Origin: JBCCGI01 sp039029355 | Lineage (GTDB): Bacteria; Planctomycetota; UBA1135; GCA-002686595 | Assembly (NCBI GenBank): GCA_039029355.1 | Contig: JBCCGI010000005.1 | Location: 62,001-126,000, forward strand | Direction of reading: 5' to 3' | DNA length: 64,000 nt | Part shown: positions 17,101 to 29,112 of the stretch, piece after piece | Position numbering within the stretch: position 1 is the first letter of the stretch | Layout: each line of letters opens with the position of its first letter | Made by a program: the position numbers and the translations under genes | Notes under the pieces: generated by a model | Database searches by the model: none | What the model was told of the DNA's origin: nothing | The model's input: only the letters and a program-made list of their open reading frames with translations

Positions 17101-18543
17101 CTAGGCCACGAAGGTCACGCCGCGGAAGCGCGCCGGGGCCGCGCCGTGGCTCATCTCGGCCACCTGGATCGGGTTGCCCTTGCCGCAGTTCGGCACGCCC
17201 CAAAGGTCCCAGTGGCGCTCGTCACACACCGCGTCGCACGAGGCCCAGAACTCCGGCGTCTGGCCCTGGTAGGTCGGCTTGCGCAGCATGCGCGTGCGCT
17301 TGCCGTCCTTGATCTCCCACGCGATCTCGGTGGTGAACTGGAAGTTGAGCCGGCGCTGGTCGATCGACCACATCTTCACGGTGTCGCAGAGGATGCCGTC
17401 CTCGGTGTCGGCGACGAGGTCGTCCAGGTCCCAGGTACCCGGCATCAACGAGAGGTTGGTGATGCGGATGATCGGCGGGTTGTACCAGCCCTCGGCGCGG
17501 TTGGTGCCGCGGCTCTGGCTCTCGTCGATCGCCGCCGCCCACTCGCGGCTGGTGTGGTAGCCCTGGAAGATGCCGTCCTTCACGACGTGCCAGCGGCCCG
17601 AGGGCACGCCGTCGTCGTCGAAGCCGCGCGTGTCGAGCCCGCCCGGCACGGTCGAGTCGGCCACCAGGTTGACCACGTCGGAGCCATAGCGGAAGCCGCC
17701 GAGCTTGTCGGTGGTCGCGAACGAGGAGCCGGCCAGGTCGACCTCGTGACCGAACACGCGGTCGAGCTCGTTGGGGTGCCCCACCGACTCGTGGATCTGC
17801 AGCATGAGCTGGTTGCCCATCAGGATCAGGTCGCGCTTCCCCTCGGGGCAGGGATCGGCGAAGCACAGCGCGACCGACTCGTCGCGCATCTGCGGCCCCA
17901 TCGACGGGAGGTCGAGTCCGAGCGCGAACTCCCAGCCGAGCGCCTTGTAGTTGCCGCCGAAGGAGGCCGGCCAGCTGCGGCGCTCGACCGTTCCGTTCGC
18001 CGCGGCCGTGGTCGAGATGCCGGCGCCGGAGCGCACCAGGTCCTGGTGGATCGCCGCGCCTTCGCTCGAGGCCATCCACTGCTCCTCGCGGCGGAACGAG
18101 AGGTTGGCCTCGCGGACGACCGTCTGGTCGGCGCCCTGCATCGAGGCGTCGCAGGCGTGGAGCAACGAGAGCTTCTCGTCGAGGCTGACGGTGAAGGGGT
18201 CGATCTCCAGCGGCGTGCGGTAGGACGCCTCGCCGGTCTCGGCCGTGCCGCCGAGCTGCACCGGCTCGCCGCGCGCCGCGCCGAGCGCCTCGGCCGTCGC
18301 CGTCGCGCGGCGCGCCAGCTCGCGGGCGGCGTCGGCGCCGCTCTCGGGAGCCGCCGCGAAGCCCCAGGCGCCGTCCTTCAGCACGCGCACGCCCAGGCCG
18401 AAGTCCTCGGGCGAGTTGGCGTCGGCGAGCCGACCGTTCTTGAGCGTCAGGCTTTCCTGCACGAGCCGGTTGGCGCGCGCGTCCGCATAGTTCGCCCCGG
18501 CGGCGAGCGCCGCCTCGACGGCGGTCTTGGCATGCTCCATCAT
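17101..18543 (-). CDS. tldD: TldD metalloprotease
   Basis: A 480-residue protein matching TldD of the TldD/TldE zinc protease. The characteristic HExxxH motif is in QIHESVGHPNEL, followed by DRVFGHEVDLAGSSFAT. The C-terminus ends in GAAPARFRGVTF, typical of the family. TldD forms a heterodimer with TldE that degrades unfolded peptides and matures microcin or RiPP-type substrates in the cytoplasm. Its partner TldE is encoded in the same strand run at 20619-21974 but is separated from tldD by a sulfatase gene, which is unusual. Two consecutive ATGs (18543 and 18540) could start it. It lies 50 bp upstream of the selenoprotein gene. Confidence 0.93.
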   Translation of the reverse strand: MMEHAKTAVEAALAAGANYADARANRLVQESLTLKNGRLADANSPEDFGLGVRVLKDGAWGFAAAPESGADAARELARRATATAEALGAARGEPVQLGGTAETGEASYRTPLEIDPFTVSLDEKLSLLHACDASMQGADQTVVREANLSFRREEQWMASSEGAAIHQDLVRSGAGISTTAAANGTVERRSWPASFGGNYKALGWEFALGLDLPSMGPQMRDESVALCFADPCPEGKRDLILMGNQLMLQIHESVGHPNELDRVFGHEVDLAGSSFATTDKLGGFRYGSDVVNLVADSTVPGGLDTRGFDDDGVPSGRWHVVKDGIFQGYHTSREWAAAIDESQSRGTNRAEGWYNPPIIRITNLSLMPGTWDLDDLVADTEDGILCDTVKMWSIDQRRLNFQFTTEIAWEIKDGKRTRMLRKPTYQGQTPEFWASCDAVCDERHWDLWGVPNCGKGNPIQVAEMSHGAAPARFRGVTFVA

Positions 18544-18592
18544 CGTGCGCCCATCCTAGCTGGCCTGGCGGGAGCGGCGCACGAGGTCGCTC

Positions 18593-20359
18593 CTAGAAGC
18601 TTTGGATGAACGCGTCCAGCTCGGCGATCAGCGCCTGGTAGGCCGCGTCCTGCTCGGTCGTCAGCGGCGGGCCGGCGGTCAGCAGGTTCACCGCCTCGTA
18701 GGGGTCGGTCTGCAGGTCGTAGAGCTCGTCCGCCCCGCCGTTGAAGATGCGCACCAGCTTGTACCGCTCGCCGCGCACCGCCTTGGTGTTGGTCGGCAGG
18801 AACTCCAGCCGCACCGCGTTGGTGATCGCGAAGCCGAAGGGCTGCGACGGGTCGACGATCGCGAACTGGGCGTAGTACTCCAGCGGACCGAGCGACGAGG
18901 TCAGGTCGGGGATGAAGATCTCGCCCTTCGCGTCGGTGAACACCGGCTGCACGAAGGTCTCGGGGTTGGGCACCAAGAAGCCGCCGCCGATCGGGATCGG
19001 GTTGGCCTGGAACGAGCCCGCGAGCCACGCCGGCGCGAGCGGCGGCGCGCCCGTCACCAGCACATCGGTGAAATTGCCGGGCGCCAGCGGGTCGCCGCAG
19101 ACCGACAGCACGGCGTCGCCGGGGCCGCCGAAGCCGAGGTCCTCCTGGCAGACCGGGCCGGTGCCGAAGTAGACCGGCAACCCGCCGTCCTCGGAGTTGG
19201 GGCGGAAGATCTCGGTGAAGATGTGGTCCTTCACCGACGGCGTGGTCGCGTCGGCGAGGTAGGGCACGAGGCTGATGCCGTCGAGCGTCTCCCCCACCGG
19301 CAACACCGTCGCCGGATCGATCCCGGCGATGTCGGCCACCGTGGCCCATAGGTCGGTCACGTCGACGAGCGCGTCGGACGAGCTGCCCGCCGTGCCCACG
19401 AGCGGCCCCTTGGCGATCAGCGGCACCTGCACGCCGCCCTCGAAGAACGAGCCCTTGGCGTGCAGCTCGTCGAGCGGCGGCCCGGCCGCCTTCGCCGGCG
19501 TGCCGTTGTCCCCGAGGAAGAACACCATCGTGTTCGATGCCTGCGTGCCGAGGCCGGTCAACAGGCGGCCGATCTCGGTGTCCATCGCCTCGACCATCGC
19601 CTTGTAGTACGGGCGCGGGTTCGCGATCGGATCGCCGGCGGTCGAGAGGTCCTGGGTGTGCAGCGCCGCCGGCGGCTCGTGGAACGGCAGGTGCGGCGTG
19701 CTGAAGTTGACGATGCAGAACCACGAGCCGGTGGTCTGGCCGATCCACGCGAGCGCGTCGTCGACCTGCACGCTGGTCGCGTAGCCGGTCTCAGGCGCGG
19801 CGATGCCGTCGACCACGCGCTCCCAGGACTCGTAGGTCTCCGGCGCGATGATGTTGCCCATCAGGCCGGCGAAGTGGTCGTAGCCGGCCATGTTCGGCGC
19901 GAGCAGCCCGCCGGTGGCCTTGCTCGCCATGTGCCACTTGCCGATGCACGCGTGCTCCCACACGGCCGGCGCGCCGAGGTCGAGCATCTCGGGGATCGTG
20001 ATCTCGTCGAGCGGCAGGCCGTAGTCGCCGAAGGGCGTGTCCTGAATGCCGCCGAGCAGGCTGCCCATGCCGGTGCGCAGGGCGTGGCGGCCGGTCTGGA
20101 TCTCCGCGCGTGTCGGCGTGCAGATCGGCGACGCCCAGGCGTTCTCGAAGCGCACCCCGTCGAGGACGAGCTGGTCGAGCACCGGCGTCGGTGGTTGGTC
20201 GGGCTGCGGGCCGTAGCCACCCAGGATCTCGACGCCGAGGTCGTCGGCGACGATCACCAGGATGTTCGGCGGGGTGCCGGATCCCGCCGCGGGGGCCAGC
20301 GGAGCCAGGAGTACGGAGGCAAGGCCGAGGAGCGCGATGCGGGGCTGCCGGAGCTGCAT
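18593..20359 (-). CDS. Secreted sulfatase, Cys-type formylglycine site
   Basis: A 588-residue protein. The signal peptide MQLRQPRIALLGLASVLLAP is followed by the alkaline-phosphatase-superfamily core: ILVIVADDLG with metal ligands D39/D40. The sulfatase consensus C80-T-P-T-R in SPICTPTRAEIQTGR has its Cys expected to become formylglycine. Further motifs are GKWHM and LGDNGTP. Planctomycetes carry many such enzymes for algal sulfated polysaccharides; the actual substrate is not readable. The start at 20359 was chosen for the signal peptide; an open frame continues upstream without support. It sits between tldE (259 bp upstream) and tldD (49 bp downstream). The FGE-fold domains elsewhere in this window belong to receptor proteins and are unlikely to be its maturase. 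Confidence 0.9.
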   Translation of the reverse strand: MQLRQPRIALLGLASVLLAPLAPAAGSGTPPNILVIVADDLGVEILGGYGPQPDQPPTPVLDQLVLDGVRFENAWASPICTPTRAEIQTGRHALRTGMGSLLGGIQDTPFGDYGLPLDEITIPEMLDLGAPAVWEHACIGKWHMASKATGGLLAPNMAGYDHFAGLMGNIIAPETYESWERVVDGIAAPETGYATSVQVDDALAWIGQTTGSWFCIVNFSTPHLPFHEPPAALHTQDLSTAGDPIANPRPYYKAMVEAMDTEIGRLLTGLGTQASNTMVFFLGDNGTPAKAAGPPLDELHAKGSFFEGGVQVPLIAKGPLVGTAGSSSDALVDVTDLWATVADIAGIDPATVLPVGETLDGISLVPYLADATTPSVKDHIFTEIFRPNSEDGGLPVYFGTGPVCQEDLGFGGPGDAVLSVCGDPLAPGNFTDVLVTGAPPLAPAWLAGSFQANPIPIGGGFLVPNPETFVQPVFTDAKGEIFIPDLTSSLGPLEYYAQFAIVDPSQPFGFAITNAVRLEFLPTNTKAVRGERYKLVRIFNGGADELYDLQTDPYEAVNLLTAGPPLTTEQDAAYQALIAELDAFIQSF

Positions 20360-20618
20360 TCGGAGGGGCGCACTCCCTCGCGGGAGGGATTCGGAAGGAG
20401 GGGGGTGGGAGACGGAGGAGGCGAGACGACGCCCCCACAGCCTAAAGTGCCGCGGAAAACCCGGCCAGGCCATCCCGGGCGCCCGGTTGCATGCGACAAG
20501 GCTCCCTTCGGGCCCTTTTGTGCCCATTCTTTGCGCTTCCCGTGACTTTTGCGCCCCGCAGGCCTTGCGCGGCGCGGACTGCACGCGGCGACCCGGTCCG
20601 GGCCCCGCGCGCCCGGCC

Positions 20619-21970
20619 CTAGAAGTCGGTCGTCGAGGTGAACCGGAAGCCGTCGATCCGCAGGCCGGGGGAAACGATTTCGCCGTCGAACAGCGCCCCC
20701 GCCACCTCGCGCTCGGCGCCCACGGCGGCCACGCGCGACATCGCGCCGACCAGCGTCTCGGTGAAGCGCAGGTTCTTCACGGCGCCCTTGAGCTCGCCGC
20801 CCTCGATCAGGAACGTGCCGTTGCGCGTCATCCCGGTCAGGGTCAGGTCGCGCGGCTCGATCATGTTCGTGTAGTGGAACTGCGTGACGAGCAGCCCGCG
20901 GTCGACGCCCGCGATCAGCTCGTCGACACTTCTGTCGCCGGCGCCGACCACCAGGTTGATGGCCGAGGGACCTTCGCCCGAGGGCTGGCGCGCGGCGTGG
21001 CCGGTGCACGGCAGGCCGAGCTTCTTGGCGTACACCGCGTCGGTCACCGGCCCGGTCAGGCGGCCGCGGTCGACCAGCGTCACCGCCTCGCGCGGCGTGC
21101 CCTCGCCGTCGAACGGCAGCCCGGGATACACGTCGTTGCCCGCGTCGTCGGCGATCGTCAGGCCGGGCGCGAACACCTGCTCGCCGATGCGGCCGCACAG
21201 GAACGAGCTCTCCTCGGAGACCTCGCGCGCGCCGAAGCCGTGGTAGCTCGCGAACAGCAGGATCGAGCTGACGGCGTTCGGCTCGAGGACCACCGTCCAC
21301 TCGCCGGGGTCCACGCCGATCGGATCCTGGGCGCCGCGCGCCTTGCCGACCGCGCGCTCGGTCGCCGCCGCGGGGTCGAGCAGCGCGGCGTCCTTGGAGA
21401 TGACCTCGCCGAAGCCGGACCCGCTCGGACCGGTGGCGGTCAGCGAGAAGGCCGCGCGCTGGTGCAGGCCGTACACGTCGCGCCCGGACGAGCTCTGGAT
21501 CGAGCGCGCGAGCGCCGTCGTGCGCGCCAGGCCCGAGGGCTCGAGGCCCGCGCTCTTCGCCTGCGCCACGGCGTCGCCGATCCAGCGCGCCTTCGCGTCG
21601 AAGCCGTGGGCGAGCGTCGCCTCGTCGAGCTCGTGCGCGCGCACCTCGACCGGCCCGCCGAGCGGCAGCGCGTCGGGGTTCGCCGGGCTCTTGCCGGCCA
21701 GCTCGGTGGCCCGCGCCAGGGCGGCGAGCACCTCGCGCTCGGACGTCGCGCCGGCCGAGGCGCGCGCCTCGCGCCAGCCGTCGTCGCCGCGGAAGCGCAC
21801 GCGGATCGAGACCTCGACGCGCTCGCGGTCGGCGCTCTGGGTCGGGCCGACGTCGGCGTAGCGCGCGAAGCGATCGACCTCGGAGTTGATCGTGACCTCG
21901 GTCTCGTCGGCACGGCTCGCGTCGAGCACGCGCGCGCCGATGCGCGAGGCTTCGTCGGGATGGAGCAGGC

Positions 21971-21974
<4 letters not shown>
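20619..21974 (-). CDS. tldE: TldE/PmbA-like protease subunit
   Basis: A 451-residue homologue of TldE (PmbA). It has the same overall fold as TldD but lacks the HExxxH zinc motif, as expected for this subunit. Family features include GAREVSEESSFLCGRIGEQVF, the GLPFDGEGTPR segment and the C-terminal GEIVSPGLRIDGFRFTSTT. It should pair with TldD encoded at 17101-18543 to form the hollow heterodimeric protease. The ATG at 21974 overlaps the leuS stop as ATGA, so translation is coupled to leucyl-tRNA synthetase. A much longer frame continues antiparallel and out of phase through leuS but is not coding. Confidence 0.9.
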
Positions 21975-24565
<2,591 letters not shown>

Positions 24566-24864
24566 GGGAGCGGTTCTCCGGCCGGAGGGACGAATCACGG
24601 AGTTTAGGGAAGGGGCCGCCGGGTGGGAACCGGGGCGGCGGTGGCGAGGACAAGAGGCGGGCGAGCGGGCGAGCTTCCCTTCGAAGGACGATCGCGGCGA
24701 AGCGCCGGTTCCGACCGTCTCTCCGGCGCCGAGCCCGGCGCGGGCTCGGAGCGAGCGAGGCGGCCCCGAGCGGCCCCCCACCGAGCCAAACCGCGGCCTC
24801 TGGAATCTGCCCCGGCGCCCTTGACTCGCCCTGCGCCGGAGGGCATTCTCCTCGGCCCTCGCGT
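24566..24864. other. Divergent intergenic region leuS / tRNA-Ala
   Basis: A GC-rich 299 bp region that should contain the leuS promoter (minus) and the tRNA promoter (plus). TTGACTCGCCC at about 24822 followed by GGGCATTCTCC near 24841 gives a possible weak -35/-10 spacing for the tRNA. No gene or repeat is recognised in it. Confidence 0.35.
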
Positions 24865-24940
24865 GGGGGATTAGCTCAGTTGGTAGAGCGCTACAATGGC
24901 ATTGTAGAGGTCAGGGGTTCAACTCCCCTATCCTCCACCA
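24865..24940 (+). tRNA. tRNA-Ala (anticodon GGC), CCA encoded
   Basis: A 76-nt cloverleaf. The acceptor stem GGGGGAT pairs with ATCCTCC and includes the G3-U70 wobble pair that is the alanine identity element. The D arm is GCTCAGTTGGTAGAGC. The anticodon stem CTACA/TGTAG encloses the loop AT-GGC-AT. The T arm AGGGG-TTCAACT-CCCCT follows. The 3' ACCA is encoded. Confidence 0.97.
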
Positions 24941-25022
24941 CCACGCGCGGCGCGGGCTGCTTCTAGCCGCGAAGGAGAGAACCTCCGCCCCCTCCCGGCC
25001 CGGGGTAGGATCTCTGGCCTGC

Positions 25023-28004
25023 ATGTCAGAGGGAGTGAGCTCGCACCGCACCTCGGACCCGGAAGAGTCGACCGTCCGCGTCTTCGTCGCGGCAACGGCT
25101 GCGGATCTGGAGGAGCATCGCCTCGCCGTACGGGATGCGATCCTGGGGCGGGGCTGGATGCCGGTGTGCATGGAGGACTTCGGCGCTCGGCCTACGCTGC
25201 CGGTTGAGGTGTGTCTTGAAGAGGTGCGGCGTTGCGACGCGCTGGTGGTGGTGGTCGCGCATCGCTACGGATGGGTTCCGAGCGACGATCAAGGCGGCGA
25301 CGGTCGGCGGAGCATCACGTGGCTCGAGGTCGACGAAGCGCGCGAGCACAGCATCCCGATCTTCGCCTTCGTGGTCGATCCCGACTATGGCTGGCCCCAC
25401 CCCGCCGAGGAGGTACGGCTGCGGGACGCGGAGACCGACGAGCAGGCGATCGCGATCGGGCGGAGCGTCCGAGCGCTGAAGGAGTTCCGCTCGACGCTCG
25501 CGGACGGCCTCGCGTGCGGCACCTTCAGCACGCCCGAGACCCTGGCGGCGCAGGTCTCCGCCAGCCTGGGGCGAACGCCCGTCCAGCCCAAGACCCGCAC
25601 GACTCGCCCCCGCGACCTCGACGCCGAGGTCGCGCGCTACCTACGCACCGCCGAATCCGCCTACAAGCACCTCGCCCTAGCCGGCTTCGAAACCCGCGTG
25701 CGCGTGCCGATCCAGCTCGAGGACATGTACGTCCCGCTCGACGCGATGATCGACGCCCGCGCCTACGACGAAGGCGTCTTCGGCAGCGCCGCCGAGGCCG
25801 AGGCGAAGCTGGCCGGCCATGCGCGCGAGCACAATCAGATCCCGCTGACCGAGGCGTTCCGGAGCGCGCAGACGCTCGGCGAGCGTCGCGGGCTGGTGCT
25901 CCTGGGCGATCCGGGTTCGGGCAAGACGACGCACCTCAAGCGGCTGCTCCTGTGGCTCGTGCGCGAAGGCCCCGCGTCGATCGGCCTACCCGAGGGGATG
26001 GTCCCGGTCTTCCTGCCGCTGCGCAACCTGCGCGACCTCGAGGCGGGGCTGGACGCGTTCCTCGAGGAGGAGCTCGCCAATCCGCACCTTCTGCTCGATC
26101 CGGGCTTCGGCCGTCGCCTCCTCGAACGCGGCAACCTGCTCCTGCTCCTCGACGGCCTGGACGAGATCGCCGACCCGCAGGACCGCGCCAAGGTCGCGCG
26201 CTGGATCGAAGCCGCGATCGACGCGCACCCGACGGCGCGCTTCGTGGTGACGTGCCGCTACGCGGGCTATGCCGACCAGGCGAAGCTCGACGCCCGACTG
26301 CTCGAACTCCACCTGCGGCCGCTGACCGGCGAGCAGGCTTCCGACTTCATCCACAACTGGTACTCGATCGTCGAGACCAGCCTCGCGAGCGATCAAGAGC
26401 AGGCCCGGGTCGTCGCCAAGGAACGGGCGAGCGCCCTCGTCACGCGCCTCTCCCAGCCCGACTTCCGCGCTCGGCGCGTATTCGAGCTGACGCGCAATCC
26501 GCTCCTGCTCACCGGTATCTGCCTCGTGCACCGCGACCGCAAGACGCTCCCCAGCCGGCGGGCGGATCTGTACGACGAGTGCATCAACGTGCTGCTGGAA
26601 CGCTGGCGCACGGCCAAGGAGTTGGGCGTGAGCCTCGAGGCGAAGGCCGCCCGGCGCGTGCTGCAGCCGGTGGCGTACTGGCTGCACGAGAAGGAAGGGC
26701 GCACCAAGGCCACAGCCGAAGAGCTCGCGCCGACGATCCAAGATCCGCTGACGCGCATCGGCGGCAAGATCGACTCGGCCGCCAAGTTCCTCCGCACGAT
26801 CCGGGACGAGAGCGGGCTGCTCACCGGCTGGAGCGGCGAGCAGTACGGCTTCCTGCACCTGGGCTTTCAGGAGTATCTCGCCGCGCGTCACCTGAGAGAC
26901 CTGGCGTTCGACCGCCCCGAGATGCTCGCGGCGCTGGCCCGCAACTTCGGGTCAAGCTGGTGGCGCGAGGTCACGCTGCTCCTGCTCGCCCTGGATGGGC
27001 CGCCGATCTTCGATCGTCTCCTGCGGCTGGTCGTCGAACGGCAGGAGTTCCTCGCACACCCCGACCTGGTCGAGGAGTGCCTCGACGACGCGCTCGAGGT
27101 CGACCTGGCTCCCTTCCTGGACCTCCTCCGTCGCGAGCCAGGCCGATCGCAGGCCCTCTGGAAGCGCCAATTCGCCGCGCTGAGCATCGTGGAACGCCAC
27201 GCTCCGGACGAGCTCGCAGCGCTCGTGCCACGTCTCGCCCAGCACCCTCACGAGGCGATCGCGGAGAGGTTCCTCGCTCCACGACCCGCGCCGGAGACCG
27301 TCACGGCCGACCGGGGCGGCTACGAGCTGATTCCGATTCCGGGCGGCACGTTCCTCATGGGGTCGCCCGAGGACGAGGTGGGCCGAAGCGGTGACGAGGG
27401 GCCGCAGCACCGCGTGGAGCTACCGGCCTTCTACCTCGGTCGCGCTCCCGTCACGAACGGGGAGTACGCCCGCTTCCTCGAGGCCAACCCAGGTACGAAC
27501 GAGCCCGCCGAGTGGGGCAACCGCAACTTCAACCGCCCGCAGCAGCCGGTGGTGGGAATCTCGTGGGACGAGGCGCAGGCCTACTGCCGGTGGGCGGGCC
27601 TCGTGCTCCCCTCGGAGGCCCAGTGGGAGTACGCCTGCCGAGCCGGGACGACAACGCGGTATTGGTCGGGGGACGCGGAGCGGGATCTGGCGCGGGTGGG
27701 TTGGTACGCGGGCAACTCCAAGGGGCGGCTGCACGTGTGTGGGGAGAAGCCGGCCAACCCTTGGGGCCTCGCCGACATGCACGGCAACGTCTTCGAGTGG
27801 TGCCAGGATGCTTGGCACGACTACGGGAACGGCCCCTCGGACGGGAGAGCCTGGGAGGAGCGCGGCGCCTCGTTCCGCGTGTACCGCGGCGGCAGCTTCG
27901 ACCTCGTCGCGCAGATCGCGCGCGCGGCCTCCCGCAGCGTCGACCCCCCGTCGCTCCGGTGGCACGATGTCGGCTTCCGTCCCGCCAGGCTCACGACCAA
28001 TTGA
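25023..28004 (+). CDS. DGR target 1: DUF4062-NACHT NTPase with C-terminal FGE/C-type-lectin-fold domain
   Basis: A 993-residue protein. Residues about 17-130 form a DUF4062 (TIR/SLOG-like) domain: VRVFVAATAADLEEHRLAV, then CDALVVVVAHRYGW. The NACHT/STAND NTPase follows, with Walker A GDPGSGKT near 295-302, Walker B LLLLDGLDEI near 375 and a sensor CRYAGYA. A helical repeat region (about 520-750) leads to an FGE-sulfatase-like domain (about 765-990): IPGGTFLMGSPEDE, PVTNGEYARF, HGNVFEWCQD and YRGGSF. Residues 948-989 are variable region VR1. Family knowledge: FGE/CLec folds are standard DGR targets, and NACHT fusions are immune-type sensors that oligomerise on ligand binding. The diversified tip probably recognises a ligand. 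The effector role of DUF4062 is inferred. Confidence 0.92.
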   Translation: MSEGVSSHRTSDPEESTVRVFVAATAADLEEHRLAVRDAILGRGWMPVCMEDFGARPTLPVEVCLEEVRRCDALVVVVAHRYGWVPSDDQGGDGRRSITWLEVDEAREHSIPIFAFVVDPDYGWPHPAEEVRLRDAETDEQAIAIGRSVRALKEFRSTLADGLACGTFSTPETLAAQVSASLGRTPVQPKTRTTRPRDLDAEVARYLRTAESAYKHLALAGFETRVRVPIQLEDMYVPLDAMIDARAYDEGVFGSAAEAEAKLAGHAREHNQIPLTEAFRSAQTLGERRGLVLLGDPGSGKTTHLKRLLLWLVREGPASIGLPEGMVPVFLPLRNLRDLEAGLDAFLEEELANPHLLLDPGFGRRLLERGNLLLLLDGLDEIADPQDRAKVARWIEAAIDAHPTARFVVTCRYAGYADQAKLDARLLELHLRPLTGEQASDFIHNWYSIVETSLASDQEQARVVAKERASALVTRLSQPDFRARRVFELTRNPLLLTGICLVHRDRKTLPSRRADLYDECINVLLERWRTAKELGVSLEAKAARRVLQPVAYWLHEKEGRTKATAEELAPTIQDPLTRIGGKIDSAAKFLRTIRDESGLLTGWSGEQYGFLHLGFQEYLAARHLRDLAFDRPEMLAALARNFGSSWWREVTLLLLALDGPPIFDRLLRLVVERQEFLAHPDLVEECLDDALEVDLAPFLDLLRREPGRSQALWKRQFAALSIVERHAPDELAALVPRLAQHPHEAIAERFLAPRPAPETVTADRGGYELIPIPGGTFLMGSPEDEVGRSGDEGPQHRVELPAFYLGRAPVTNGEYARFLEANPGTNEPAEWGNRNFNRPQQPVVGISWDEAQAYCRWAGLVLPSEAQWEYACRAGTTTRYWSGDAERDLARVGWYAGNSKGRLHVCGEKPANPWGLADMHGNVFEWCQDAWHDYGNGPSDGRAWEERGASFRVYRGGSFDLVAQIARAASRSVDPPSLRWHDVGFRPARLTTN
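27864..27989 (+). repeat. DGR variable region VR1
   Basis: 126 bp at the 3' end of target 1, aligned without gaps to TR 30116-30241 (constant offset 2252). It differs at 14 positions, all adenines in TR: TR 30125, 30126, 30134, 30155, 30156, 30159, 30168, 30183, 30189, 30191, 30192, 30206, 30207 and 30240. The last invariant block (GTCGGCTTCCGTCCCGCCA) has no A until its end and is the likely IMH signal. In protein terms TR Asn codons become Leu, Val, Ile, Ser and so on, while RGGSF and GFRPA are preserved. Confidence 0.95.
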
Positions 28005-28111
28005 CCTCACCACTTCACCCCTTGCGCCTCGCCGAGCGACCCGCGCGTCCCTCCGGTGCCGAAAGGCCCGTGCGAAGCCGGGCCTAGCGAGGCAGCCGGT
28101 CCGCGACTGGA

Positions 28112-28146
28112 CTTCGAGAAACGAAGAGCGGACTTTTCTCGAGAAA
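28112..28146 (+). other. Hairpin and 12-bp palindrome between target 1 and HRDC gene
   Basis: In the 182 bp non-coding gap after target 1, CTTCG-AGAAA-CGAAG (28112-28126) forms a small hairpin and TTTCTCGAGAAA (28135-28146) is a perfect palindrome. This AT-richer patch could be a terminator for target 1, an operator for the HRDC-Avd-RT operon, or a structure used in retrohoming. In phage BPP-1 a hairpin closely follows VR; here it is more than 120 bp away, which weakens that reading. Confidence 0.4.
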
Positions 28147-28186
28147 CAAGTGCGGTTGGGCGGGGGTGGGCCCGAGGGGCGACACC

Positions 28187-28711
28187 ATGCGCGTCAAGCT
28201 CTTCACCTTCCGCTACTCCGCCACCCTCGGCGGTTTCGACGAGGACCCGCTCCAGCACTTCCTGAGCGACAAAGAGGTCGTCGCCTTTCGCGAGCACTTC
28301 TACGCCGTCAACGACGTGCCCCACGTCACCTGCGTCGTCACCTGGCAGGATGCGATCGTCCCCGACGACGTCCGCGGCGCCGCGCCCAAGGCCCCGCGGG
28401 CCAGCCGGCGGAGCGAACGAGCCGACCCGACGGCGGGTCTCGACGAGCGCGAGCGGGCGCTCTTCAACACGCTGCGTGAGTGGCGACGGAAGAAGGCGCA
28501 CGACGAGGGTGTGCCGCCCTATGTCGTCCTGACCAACCGCGAGCTCGTCGAGGTCGTCGCCCGCAAGCCCGATAGCCCCACCGCGCTCGCCAACGTGCCC
28601 GGCATCGGCCGGGGCAAGATCGAGCGCCACGGAGCGGAGCTCCTCGCCCAGCTCGGGCACGCCCTCGCGCCTTCCGCCGCTGCCGAACCGGCCGCCGAGG
28701 CAGCGTCGTGA
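28187..28711 (+). CDS. DGR-associated HRDC domain protein
   Basis: A 174-residue protein. The C-terminal part (about 85-160) is an HRDC domain: ERALFNTLREWRRKKAHDEG, VVLTNRELVEVVA and ALANVPGIGRGKIERHG, the helix pattern found in RecQ helicases and RNase D for nucleic-acid binding. The N-terminal 60 residues (MRVKLFTFRYSATLGGFD) are a separate small domain seen in DGR accessory proteins. Family knowledge: HRDC proteins are an accessory class in some DGRs and probably bind template RNA, cDNA or target DNA. The ATG at 28187 has GAGGGG about 8 nt upstream. Its stop overlaps the GTG of the Avd gene as GTGA, so it belongs to the RT operon. Confidence 0.88.
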   Translation: MRVKLFTFRYSATLGGFDEDPLQHFLSDKEVVAFREHFYAVNDVPHVTCVVTWQDAIVPDDVRGAAPKAPRASRRSERADPTAGLDERERALFNTLREWRRKKAHDEGVPPYVVLTNRELVEVVARKPDSPTALANVPGIGRGKIERHGAELLAQLGHALAPSAAAEPAAEAAS

Positions 28712-29112
28712 GCGCCTACCTCTCCGACCGCCCACCCGCGCGCGAGGCCGGTCCGGAGCTGCAGGTACTCGCCCGCTGGGAAGAGCACACCGGCTGGCTG
28801 CTGCAACACACCGCGCGCTGGCCGAAATCGGCGCGCTTCACGCTCTGCCAGCGCGTGCAGAACCACGCCCTCGACGTGACCGAGATGCTCGTCGCCGCTC
28901 GCTATCGGCCCGGGGAACGAGCCCGCGCGCTGGCCGAGGCAAACCTGCGCCTGGAGCGGCTGCGCCTGCTCCTGCGGCTGGCCGTCGCGGCACGGGTGAT
29001 GCCCAAACGGAGCTTTGAGACCGCGATGCGCGGGATCGACGAGGCCGGCCGGCGGATCCACCGCTGGCGCGCAACGCTGCGAAGCCGGCCGGCGGCGGAG
29101 GCGCAGCGTTGA
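28708..29112 (+). CDS. avd: DGR accessory variability determinant (Avd-like four-helix protein)
   Basis: A 134-residue, strongly basic, all-helical protein. Avd signatures are visible: WPKSARFTLCQRVQNHALDVTEML, the helix LRLERLRLLLRLAVAARV and a final helix with RRIHRWRATL. Avd proteins form a pentameric barrel of four-helix bundles, bind the RT and the template RNA, and are required for cDNA synthesis and adenine mutagenesis in BPP-1. The start is GTG at 28708, overlapping the HRDC stop. The end overlaps the TTG start of the RT. Carrying both Avd and HRDC in one DGR is less common than carrying one of them. Confidence 0.92.
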   Translation: MSAYLSDRPPAREAGPELQVLARWEEHTGWLLQHTARWPKSARFTLCQRVQNHALDVTEMLVAARYRPGERARALAEANLRLERLRLLLRLAVAARVMPKRSFETAMRGIDEAGRRIHRWRATLRSRPAAEAQR

